Assembly: GCF_918698085.1 (NCBI RefSeq)
Contig: NZ_CAKKLP010000005.1
Coordinates: 297,420-361,419 of the forward strand
Length of the DNA stretch: 64,000 nt
Origin: Chryseobacterium sp. Bi04
Lineage (GTDB): Bacteria > Bacteroidota > Bacteroidia > Flavobacteriales > Weeksellaceae
Reading direction: 5' to 3'
A model generated the notes under the pieces. The model did no database searches. It was not told the DNA's origin and was given only the letters and a program-made list of their open reading frames with translations. Position 1 is the first letter of the stretch, and every line of letters starts with the position of its first letter. Of the stretch, positions 57,160 through 64,000 are shown one piece after another. Made by a program: the position numbers and the translations under genes.

Positions 57160-57214
57160 ACAGGTCTATTTTTAAACGATGCATTTTTGCAGTATCAATT
57201 GTAAAAATTTAAAA

Positions 57215-58018
57215 ATGAACAACACAATTTTCATTACGGGGGCTTCTTCAGGATTGGGAAAAGCAACCGCCCAATTATTTGCCTCAAAAGGCTGGACTGT
57301 AATTGCAGCAATGCGACGACCTGAAAAAGAAACAGAACTTACGCAGTTAGCCAATGTTCATCTCTTGAAATTAGACCTCAGCAATGCCCAGGAAATTGCT
57401 AACATAGCACATGAAGCAGAGAGAATAGGCCCGGTAGACGTGCTGTTTAATAATGCAGCATATGGGCTTATGGGGGCTTTTGAAGGAACTACCGATGAAC
57501 AGCTGGCTCAGCAAATTAACACCAATTTTTTGGGAACCATGCTTATTACAAAAGCATTCCTTCCCTATTTCAGAGCAAGAAAAAACGGAACCATTATGAC
57601 TGTAACCTCTTCTACCGCAAACATTCCTTATCCATTTGTGGCCGTTTATGCCGCAACAAAGGCTGCACTGGAAACATGGACAGAAGGAATGAGTTATGAA
57701 TTAGACGGGTTGGGTATAGTCATCAAAACAATAGTGCCCGCTTATATGAAGACCGGTTTTGGAAATAATGCACAGATGGTTACCCATGAGGATTATCACG
57801 AAGTTTTTAATCAATATATTACAGCAATGAGAGGAGATGCAGCCACTCAGGGTGATACTCCCGAAAGTATTGCAGATATTGTTTACGAAGCAGCTACAGA
57901 TGGAAAGAAACAATTGCATTATACCGCAGGTAGCCTAGCTTCATCAGAATACACCTGGTTAAGAAAAGACGGAATTGATACTGTAATCGACAGTATGAAA
58001 AAAAGATTTTTCGGATAA
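57215..58018 (+). CDS. Short-chain dehydrogenase/reductase
   Basis: 267 aa from ATG 57215 (MNNTIFITGASSGLGKATAQ). Cofactor motif GASSGLG, NNAAYG (Gly of NNAG replaced by Ala), catalytic Ser in TVTSS and YAATK. Paralogue of the SDR at 7282-8079, with the shared VYEAATDGK segment. Probably controlled by the adjacent Crp-like protein. Substrate unknown. Confidence 0.9.
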   Translation: MNNTIFITGASSGLGKATAQLFASKGWTVIAAMRRPEKETELTQLANVHLLKLDLSNAQEIANIAHEAERIGPVDVLFNNAAYGLMGAFEGTTDEQLAQQINTNFLGTMLITKAFLPYFRARKNGTIMTVTSSTANIPYPFVAVYAATKAALETWTEGMSYELDGLGIVIKTIVPAYMKTGFGNNAQMVTHEDYHEVFNQYITAMRGDAATQGDTPESIADIVYEAATDGKKQLHYTAGSLASSEYTWLRKDGIDTVIDSMKKRFFG

Positions 58019-58135
58019 GAAATTTCCATTTTCCATGCCGGGGGGCAAGAGGTTTACCCCCAAACATGTTATTTTTCAAAAGTTCTCAGATTATCACAAT
58101 TCCCTTTGCCTAGAAATTATTACGTGCTTGTATTG

Positions 58136-58504
58136 CTATTGCGTTTGCTGTACATTGAACACTGTGCCTGCAGGATCGGTAATCCAGTGCATATTTTCAG
58201 GAAGCTCCTCAATTTCGTCACAAGTTTCTACACCGTTTGACTGCAGATATTTTGTAGCTTCTTCTACATCAGGAACAGTAAGCTGTAACCAGGTTTCGGA
58301 ATGCGTGTAGTTGTCCACACAATCTAACCATATTATATTACTGCCGAATTTCACTTCATGTGTTCTGGAAACAGTGGGATTAGCAATGGGCTTTTCTTCA
58401 ACATCCAATTTCAAAATATCCCTGTAAAAAGCCACTGTTTTTTCGTACTTATTTTTAGGAATTTTTATAGCTATATTAATTCCTGCCTCAAATTTTATAT
58501 CCAT
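58136..58504 (-). CDS. VOC family protein (glyoxalase-like)
   Basis: 122 aa from ATG 58504 (MDIKFEAGINIAIKIPKNKY). One VOC module: KTVAFYRDILKLDVEEK, TVPDVEEATKYLQSNG, and DPAGTVFNVQQ at the end. Last gene of a probable hydrolase-DHFR-VOC operon. Confidence 0.85.
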   Translation of the reverse strand: MDIKFEAGINIAIKIPKNKYEKTVAFYRDILKLDVEEKPIANPTVSRTHEVKFGSNIIWLDCVDNYTHSETWLQLTVPDVEEATKYLQSNGVETCDEIEELPENMHWITDPAGTVFNVQQTQ

Positions 58505-58560
58505 AGTATATATTTTTAATGGTGATTCCAAAAATTAAACAGATAAGTTCTCACTCTTGG

Positions 58561-59154
58561 CTAGATTTCAATATTACCTGTTAGAACCTCGCCATCACGT
58601 TTATAGTTGGCTATGATTACCCCTTTTGATGTCACATGGCTCTCTGTCAGGACAAAGGTTGCCGGAACTGCATGATCGTCAAACAGTCTTTTTCCTTTAC
58701 CAAGAATCAGCGGATAGATTTTAAGGCGAATTTCATCTACGAGGTCGTGTTTCAACAACAGATGAATAAGCTCACTGCTTCCCCAAACCTGGATATCAGC
58801 TCCTTCAGACTGTTTAAGATTCTGTATATCCGCCAGATTCCTGAGAAAAACGGTATGTTTCCAATCAGATTTTTCCATAGTTTGGGACAGTACATATTTC
58901 GTTCCCTCATTAATAGCGGGCCAGAAGTTAGCATGATCCGGCCAGTAGGATGAGAAAATGTCAAATGTTTTCCTTCCTAAAAGATAGTCAGCCTGCTTCA
59001 TTTCTTCCTGCATGATCTGACCAAAAAGCTCATCTCCATAAGATACTGTCCAGCCACCATATCTGAAGTCTCCGGACACATCTTCTTCAGGACCTCCGGG
59101 CCCCTGCATCACACCATCCAGTGTGATCATTGATAAAACGGTTATTTTTCTCAT
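58561..59154 (-). CDS. Dihydrofolate reductase family (RibD C-terminal-like) protein
   Basis: 197 aa. N-terminus ITVLSMITLDGVMQGPGGPE, central YLLGRKTFDIFSSYWPD, DIQVWGSSELIHLLLKHDLV and LKIYPLILGKGKRLF are hallmarks of the RibD_C/YwjB-type NADPH reductase fold. Physiological substrate unknown. 46 bp after the alpha/beta-hydrolase gene. Confidence 0.9.
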   Translation of the reverse strand: MRKITVLSMITLDGVMQGPGGPEEDVSGDFRYGGWTVSYGDELFGQIMQEEMKQADYLLGRKTFDIFSSYWPDHANFWPAINEGTKYVLSQTMEKSDWKHTVFLRNLADIQNLKQSEGADIQVWGSSELIHLLLKHDLVDEIRLKIYPLILGKGKRLFDDHAVPATFVLTESHVTSKGVIIANYKRDGEVLTGNIEI

Positions 59155-59200
59155 ATTGATCTGTTTAATTAATATATTTTTTATTCCAATTTGATCTAAG

Positions 59201-60076
59201 TTACTTTAAAAAGCTGTTTAAGTAGCTTAGGATCGTTGCAGTCTGCATCATCAGGGTAACGTGTCCCTGTCCCGGAACAATAGCCAACTGAGATTTCGGC
59301 ATGGGAGCCATATCTGCAGAGATGCCACCTCCCAGTAGCTTATAAGTTTTTGCCAGCTCCGTTTTATCCAGTCCATCATTATCACCGGCTATAATTAAAA
59401 CAGGTGCCGGAATTTTCGAAATATTGGAATCCCCCAGATCGAAAGGCTGCCCTGCAGATGCAATCATTTGCTCCAGAAATTTCGTCCATTTTGTTTTATC
59501 GGGAGCAACAGCATTATAGGCTTCCTGCATAGGGCTGTTCATAAAAAGTTCAGGTTTCATGGTCTTAAAAGCATTTCTTACCTCGGGAACCCACCCGGTA
59601 CTTTTATAGGTAGCAGAAATAATTACCAGCTTATTTAGTTTTTCAGGGCTTTGTATGGCAAACTGGTAAGCCACAGCTCCTCCAAAACTATACCCTATTA
59701 CATCTGCCTTATCTATTTTAAGGTAATCCAATACCCCTTTTACATCACTTGCTAAAGTAGTATGTGATAATTTTCTGTCTGAAAATGGGGTATGTCCGTG
59801 TCCCTGCAATTCTACAGCAATTACCTTATGGTTCTTAGACAAGTCCGGGATCAGTTGCCCCCAGTTCATATCAATCGTCATAAAAGCACCGTGTAATAAT
59901 ACAATGGGCTTGCCCTCACCATATACTTCATAATATATTTTGCTGCCGTTCACAGGCACATAACCACTGCCGGACGGAGTTAGTTTTTGTCCATATAATG
60001 TTGTTACCGTAAACATAATAATAAGCATTATGAATAATAGTTTAATAAACTTGGAGGATTTAAATAAATTTTTCAT
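59201..60076 (-). CDS. Alpha/beta hydrolase, exported
   Basis: 291 aa. N-terminal membrane/signal segment (LLFIMLIIMFTVTTLYGQ), then an alpha/beta hydrolase fold: oxyanion LLHGAFM, nucleophile Ser in GYSFGGA, acidic residue in AGDNDGLD, and His in GQGHVTL. Esterase or haloperoxidase-like; exported to the periplasm. Head of the operon with the DHFR-like and VOC genes. Confidence 0.88.
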   Translation of the reverse strand: MKNLFKSSKFIKLLFIMLIIMFTVTTLYGQKLTPSGSGYVPVNGSKIYYEVYGEGKPIVLLHGAFMTIDMNWGQLIPDLSKNHKVIAVELQGHGHTPFSDRKLSHTTLASDVKGVLDYLKIDKADVIGYSFGGAVAYQFAIQSPEKLNKLVIISATYKSTGWVPEVRNAFKTMKPELFMNSPMQEAYNAVAPDKTKWTKFLEQMIASAGQPFDLGDSNISKIPAPVLIIAGDNDGLDKTELAKTYKLLGGGISADMAPMPKSQLAIVPGQGHVTLMMQTATILSYLNSFLK

Positions 60077-60332
60077 AGTATGATTTGGATTTGGTTCATC
60101 AAAAAACTGTTAATCAAAATTACCAACTTGCTGTGAAAACTCACTTGTCACAAGACAAGATTTTATTCGGATGAAATCATTTTTTTGCATTTCGTTTAAA
60201 CAGATACTTTTTCAGGTGTTCAGGCTTGTTCCATTTGTTTAATTAATAAATTTTAACATAAAACGCCATTCAAACAAACTCAATAAAGAGAAAAAATTCA
60301 GAATAATATTACTTCAGTTCACAAAATTTGAT

Positions 60333-60340
60333 TAATTTCG
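60333..60340 (+). promoter_or_regulatory. Possible -7 box (TAATTTCG) for the GG-leader peptide genes
   Basis: One mismatch to TAnnTTTG, 22 bp before ATG 60363. The rest of the 60077-60362 gap shows nothing else recognisable. Confidence 0.3.
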
Positions 60341-60362
60341 AATTACAAACAAGCTTATTATT

Positions 60363-60506
60363 ATGAAAAATTTAAAAAAAATCCAAAGACAGGAAATGAA
60401 AGCAATTAAGGGAGGAATCAACTGCCCAGGTGGTCAGATATGCTTAATCAGCGGAAAATGGCAATGTATGCCATATGACGGATGTGGTGGTGGAAACCAG
60501 CCTTAA
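60363..60506 (+). CDS. GG-leader bacteriocin-like peptide precursor 1
   Basis: 47 aa. Leader MKNLKKIQRQEMKAIKGG ends in a double glycine, the cleavage signal of peptidase-containing ABC exporters; the core, starting INCPGGQICLISGKWQC, has four Cys and is Gly-rich at the end (CGGGNQP). Matches the Bacteroidota natural-product-precursor pattern with a GG leader and Cys-rich core. No modification enzyme or exporter is in the window. Paired with a second precursor 31 bp downstream. Confidence 0.75.
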   Translation: MKNLKKIQRQEMKAIKGGINCPGGQICLISGKWQCMPYDGCGGGNQP

Positions 60507-60537
60507 TTGTAAGTTGAACCCAATTAATTACTTTATT

Positions 60538-60684
60538 ATGAAAAATTGTAAGAAAATTTCAAGAGATCAGCTAAAGAGTATTAATGGTGGAGCGTCAGGT
60601 TGTTCCGAAGCATGCTGCCCACCTCCGGGAATAAAAAGATGTCCGTGGGTGATATGTGTAGCCCCATGTGATATATTAAGTTAA
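60538..60684 (+). CDS. GG-leader bacteriocin-like peptide precursor 2
   Basis: 48 aa from ATG 60538. Leader MKNCKKISRDQLKSINGG is homologous to precursor 1 (MKNxKKIxRxxxKxIxGG). The core, starting ASGCSEACCPPPGIKRCPW, has six Cys and three prolines in a row and differs entirely from core 1. An even Cys count fits disulfides; thioether crosslinks are also possible. Likely secreted bacteriocin-like peptide or signal. Confidence 0.78.
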   Translation: MKNCKKISRDQLKSINGGASGCSEACCPPPGIKRCPWVICVAPCDILS

Positions 60685-60721
60685 CAACTTAAAAGGTATT
60701 AATACATACTATTCAGAAATA

Positions 60722-60757
60722 AATAAGCCTTGGATTTTTTTGATTCCAAGGCTTATT
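60722..60757. terminator. Strong bidirectional terminator
   Basis: 13-bp perfect stem AATAAGCCTTGGA / TCCAAGGCTTATT with 10-nt loop and T tail on the plus strand, between the peptide genes and the convergent terpene synthase operon. Confidence 0.85.
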
Positions 60758-60786
60758 TTTGTGAAGAGTTATTATAAATATTAAAC

Positions 60787-61806
60787 TCAGAGACTAGTAT
60801 CTTCCTCGAATGCTTTTTCTGGCCATGCAAAACCGGCACCCCGAATCAAATAACGCTGTGTACCTGATAGATAATAAGTATTCACGCCTTGTATTTGTAT
60901 GCCTAAACCAAGTACATAGGTAGCTACTGACTCATTGTATATTCCAAAATCAGGGAGATTAGTTTGTAACGAAATAAACTCTTCTACTTCTTCATCATGG
61001 ATACGCATACATTCTTCTACAGCTTCTTCCAGCGAAAGATTATTTTCTCGCTGCAAAACGAAAATAAGATTTAGGGTTTCTGTATCTTTACCGTATTCCT
61101 TTCGTAGAGAATGGATATCATTCTGCCAGGCAACTATTCTTGCTGCCAATGCCAGTAAACGCCTTAATACAGGGTGGTTCGCAATAGTATCGGGTAATAC
61201 ATCAGCAAGCATAAACTCTGCAGCAATCAAGCAAGGCCGCATGCCTATTGAAAATTCTCTGAATGTCATAAAATGAGCTGTGGAAGGAAAGGTTTTGTTC
61301 ACTTTAAAAGGTACTTCTCCACCCATCCCATATTGTACAAAGTCACTCAACTCCTGAGCAAATCGCTTCATCCATAGTTCCGGCATGAACTCATTGGCTT
61401 CATCACGAATCAGCGCAAGCTGGCTATACCATCCTTTTTCTTCCTGCGTTGGCATATCCCCGTCCAAGATTTCCATCATGCGCTTCCGGCATTGTTCCAA
61501 CTCTTCCACTGACAGCAATTCATGTTGATCATCAAATGAGGTCAAAAAAAACAAAAATCTGTTAAAAGGCCTCATTTTATTTTCGCTTACATAAGGAAGC
61601 ATTCTGGCTGACACATCATGTAAGACCATTTTCCGGTATTTTTCTTTTATCTTTTCAGGCCATGATACATAGTCTGTATCAATCCATTGATCCACATCTT
61701 TCCCCATCTGCTCTACATGGGGATTTATAGTGTCCGGCCATGGATAATAGCCAATCGGTAAATAATCGGCTGCGTTGAATTGTTCTATAAATTCCTCTGT
61801 TGTCAT
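60787..61806 (-). CDS. Class I terpene synthase 3 of operon (canonical motifs)
   Basis: 339 aa. Metal-binding aspartate motif FFLTSFDDQHE near residue 90, NSE triad NDIHSLRKE with Asn, Ser and Glu all present, and an RY pair near the C-terminus (SGTQRYLI). These are the complete set for Mg2+-dependent ionisation and cyclisation of a prenyl diphosphate. Bacterial enzyme size (single alpha domain). Chain length unpredictable; characterised Chryseobacterium homologues make diterpenes. Confidence 0.88.
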   Translation of the reverse strand: MTTEEFIEQFNAADYLPIGYYPWPDTINPHVEQMGKDVDQWIDTDYVSWPEKIKEKYRKMVLHDVSARMLPYVSENKMRPFNRFLFFLTSFDDQHELLSVEELEQCRKRMMEILDGDMPTQEEKGWYSQLALIRDEANEFMPELWMKRFAQELSDFVQYGMGGEVPFKVNKTFPSTAHFMTFREFSIGMRPCLIAAEFMLADVLPDTIANHPVLRRLLALAARIVAWQNDIHSLRKEYGKDTETLNLIFVLQRENNLSLEEAVEECMRIHDEEVEEFISLQTNLPDFGIYNESVATYVLGLGIQIQGVNTYYLSGTQRYLIRGAGFAWPEKAFEEDTSL

Positions 61807-61823
61807 TATGTTATTTTTTTAAA

Positions 61824-62804
61824 TTATACTGATGTTCCATATTCAGGTCGTGAAAATTCATTAGGAATTTTATAGTGTACAACGCTTTCTTTACGATGCC
61901 ACGCTCCCATTCCTGAGATCATTAGGGCCATATTATGAACAAAACGGTCCACATTCTTTTGATGCAAGCCAAAATCAGGAACATTATTCTGCAGTCCTAT
62001 AAATTCATTGACATAATGATCATGGATATTCCGCACTTCAGCACAAGCCTCTTCCAATGAAATTTTGTACTGATCCCGTAGTACAAGTATAATGTTCAGA
62101 ACTTCTGTGTCAACAGCTAATCCTCTTTCCCATGAAGCGAAATCATTCTGGATTGCAATGATACGGCACATCAGCATTTTTAACCGTTTGATAACGGGAT
62201 GCTCAGATATAAGGTTCGGAATTATAAAATTGATAGACGGCTCAACCAGATTTGCATAAGGGTATATAGAAATAGAATACTCACGGATAAGCAACAGGGT
62301 ATTAAGAGCAGGACATTGTTTTTTTAACCTATAAGGCATTTCTTCCATCATACCATAAGTAGTAAAGTTATAAAAGTCCTTTGTCCACCGATGAAACCAG
62401 TCATCATTTACATAGGGAAGAAGCTCCTCTCTGCTTAAAGCAACCTGCCTTATTAAACCTATGTCATCAGGTCTGGGTTTCCGGCCCATCATTACATCCA
62501 TGATATAATCCCTGATATCAGCAAGCTGATGGACAGGACATAGCTTGTAGTAATCATCAAATAATGTAAGCCATACAATAAATCTGGCCATAGGTCTTAC
62601 CTGTTCCTTACTGCTTGCCGCAGGAAACATATACGATGCAGTCTCTACCAAACCCTGATTTTTGTATTGAGTACGGGCAACTTCGGACATGAACAAATAA
62701 TCTGTATCAATCCAACCATTTTGTTCTTCATAAAATGACTGTGAAAAGGGTCCTATTTCATAAGGCCAGGGATAGTGTAAAACAGAAATATCTTTTTGCT
62801 TCAT
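61824..62804 (-). CDS. Class I terpene synthase 2 of operon
   Basis: 326 aa. Aspartate motif VWLTLFDDYYK; NSE region NDFASWERG keeps Asn and Ser but has Gly where the third ligand Glu is expected (a Glu lies two positions earlier). C-terminal HYK in place of RY. Paralogue of its neighbours (shared VPDFG segment). Starts 35 bp after gene 1 of the operon. Metal site may be shifted or activity altered. Confidence 0.85.
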   Translation of the reverse strand: MKQKDISVLHYPWPYEIGPFSQSFYEEQNGWIDTDYLFMSEVARTQYKNQGLVETASYMFPAASSKEQVRPMARFIVWLTLFDDYYKLCPVHQLADIRDYIMDVMMGRKPRPDDIGLIRQVALSREELLPYVNDDWFHRWTKDFYNFTTYGMMEEMPYRLKKQCPALNTLLLIREYSISIYPYANLVEPSINFIIPNLISEHPVIKRLKMLMCRIIAIQNDFASWERGLAVDTEVLNIILVLRDQYKISLEEACAEVRNIHDHYVNEFIGLQNNVPDFGLHQKNVDRFVHNMALMISGMGAWHRKESVVHYKIPNEFSRPEYGTSV

Positions 62805-62839
62805 GATTAAATGTTTAAGGTTATTAATAATGCAGCTTA

Positions 62840-63871
62840 CTAAATTTCTTTTTGAGTCTGACTTTGGCTCAGCCTTTCCTTTAGTTCCAGGGCACTCGGA
62901 AATTCAGTTTTATTATAGCGGTCAAGTTGGGTTGATATATTTTTCCAGCCGCTGAGCACCATACTCATATAGTGTACCCAGTTTACAACAGCATCCTGCC
63001 ATATTCCAAAATCAGGCAAAGAAGCCTGTAGTTCTATGAATTCTTTCAGATCTTCATTATGAAGGCGCAAATCTTCAAGACAGGCTTCTTTCAAAGACAT
63101 CTGACGTTCATGTTGGATTACCTTTACGATATTGTAATAAATACTGTCGGTTGCCTCATCTTTCAATACAGACTGTACTTCATTGAAAAAGGTAACCAGA
63201 TGACAGGCCAGTGTCTGTAAACGGATGATCACCGGGTGCTCATGGATCTCCTTCGGAAGAATAATTCCTGTTTCCAGCTCTGTAAGCTGAAGGAAAGGAT
63301 AAAGGCAGATAGAGTTTTCACGTAAGGCAATACATTCACTCACACTGGGATAGGCTTTATTTTTCTTGTATTTTAATTCGGTTTCTAATCCTGTAAAATA
63401 TTTGCTGATCATTTTTGTAAACCGGAAAACTGATTCCTGGGGAATAAACTGCAATAGCTCCTGTCTTAATGCGGCCAGCATAGGACCTAATGGGATTCCG
63501 GAATCTTCAGCACTGATCTCACCATTGAGTATGGCAATTGATTGGGCATGTATATGTCCGATATCTTCAGGCTCACTTTCTTCATAAAGGTCATCATTGT
63601 AGAGGGTCCACAGCATCAGCCTGCAGATGGGTTTGAACCGTTCTGGTGATGCAGTTGGAAACCATTGGGCCGCAATATGGGCTGTCTTTGTTTTTTTGTA
63701 CTTTTTGCGTAGATCGGGATTCTGCTCATAAAGCCACAGGTATTCCCCGTCGATCCATTGTTTCTCGGTGATCTCTTGCAATTGTTCGGCATTGGGATTT
63801 TTAAGTGTTGGGAACGGGTACCTGAAATGATTGCGAAGCAGTTCAAGGGTGTTAAAATTTTCATTGCTCAT
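62840..63871 (-). CDS. Class I terpene synthase 1 of operon (divergent motifs)
   Basis: 343 aa, first gene of the three. The aspartate motif reads LWTLYNDDLYEE (first Asp replaced by Asn), and the NSE region NEVQSVLKDE has Glu for the second position and Asp at the third ligand. The RY pair is present (QLDRYNK). Shares LPDFGIW with its paralogues. Probably active with a modified metal site, or specialised. Upstream sequence runs to the window edge with no clear promoter. Confidence 0.83.
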   Translation of the reverse strand: MSNENFNTLELLRNHFRYPFPTLKNPNAEQLQEITEKQWIDGEYLWLYEQNPDLRKKYKKTKTAHIAAQWFPTASPERFKPICRLMLWTLYNDDLYEESEPEDIGHIHAQSIAILNGEISAEDSGIPLGPMLAALRQELLQFIPQESVFRFTKMISKYFTGLETELKYKKNKAYPSVSECIALRENSICLYPFLQLTELETGIILPKEIHEHPVIIRLQTLACHLVTFFNEVQSVLKDEATDSIYYNIVKVIQHERQMSLKEACLEDLRLHNEDLKEFIELQASLPDFGIWQDAVVNWVHYMSMVLSGWKNISTQLDRYNKTEFPSALELKERLSQSQTQKEI

Positions 63872-64000
63872 GATTTTATGTTTTAATGGTTCTTTTTTCA
63901 GAGAATGTATAGTTTTTTACATATAGCAAACTATATTGGAATTACTATCAAACTAATTACCAATCAGATACAATCATGAATAACGTGAACTAATATATAT
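63872..64000. other. Upstream region of terpene synthase operon
   Basis: AT-rich leader of the operon up to the window edge. A near -7 box on the minus strand (TATAGTTTG, one base longer than consensus) lies near 63930. No gene start or repeat is visible. Confidence 0.25.

Noticed and set aside
58035..58070. GGGGG/CCCCC hairpin after the SDR gene
   Set aside because: Five-pair stem with a 12-nt loop; could be a weak terminator but not strong enough to call.
60363..63871. A single hybrid RiPP-terpene pathway combining the GG peptides and terpene synthases
   Set aside because: The two units are convergent and separated by a strong terminator; no prenyltransferase acting on peptides is present.

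Overview
The window reads as a chromosomal segment of a low-GC member of the Bacteroidota, most likely Chryseobacterium or a close Weeksellaceae relative. The evidence is two secreted proteins with type IX secretion (T9SS) C-terminal sorting tails, repeated TAnnTTTG -7 promoter boxes, a Tet(X)-type monooxygenase, small GG-leader 'bacteriocin-like' peptides and clustered terpene synthases. No rRNA, tRNA, CRISPR array, insertion sequence or integrase was found. The genus is inferred, not proven.

Left part (1-22 kb): AraC regulators paired with MFS transporters and an SDR, a SWIM/SNF2 helicase, two T9SS cargo proteins, and a thiolase with two TetR-like palindromes in front of it. A GNAT-VOC-endonuclease V operon follows, whose last gene is frameshifted, then an M28 peptidase, a YbdL-like aminotransferase and a membrane pyrophosphatase fused to a C-terminal OmpA domain. 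Two orphan coding remnants lie at 4797-5003 and 13168-13395.

Middle part (22-44 kb): a propeller-type sensor kinase with its LuxR-type response regulator, an MFS carrier and small proteins. Next come a divergent AraC / Tet(X)-like monooxygenase pair, PhzF, an aldehyde dehydrogenase with an AraC regulator, and an AraC-GyrI regulator. A frameshifted agmatine/peptidylarginine deiminase-family gene, a DUF892 ferritin-like protein with a histone-H1-like tail, and an exported class II cyclic-nucleotide phosphodiesterase follow. The part ends with a TolC-HlyD-MFS tripartite exporter operon divergent from an AraC regulator.

Right part (44-64 kb) is rich in specialised metabolism. An 11.5-kb NRPS gene encodes C-A-PCP-C-A(N-MT)-PCP-C-A-PCP-TE. 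My hand-read pocket codes suggest Val/Ile-like, then Thr with a methyltransferase inserted in its A domain, then possibly a basic residue. Beyond it are a Crp-like regulator and an SDR gene sharing one palindromic operator, a hydrolase-DHFR-VOC operon, two Cys-rich GG-leader peptides, and three tandem paralogous class I terpene synthases with differing metal-binding motifs. The exporter could serve the NRPS product, but that link is inference from proximity.

Seven AraC-family regulators occur in 64 kb, mostly next to a transporter or redox enzyme gene. Start codons were often moved inward from the longest open frame to the first ATG that fits the family N-terminus, the signal peptide or the promoter position.
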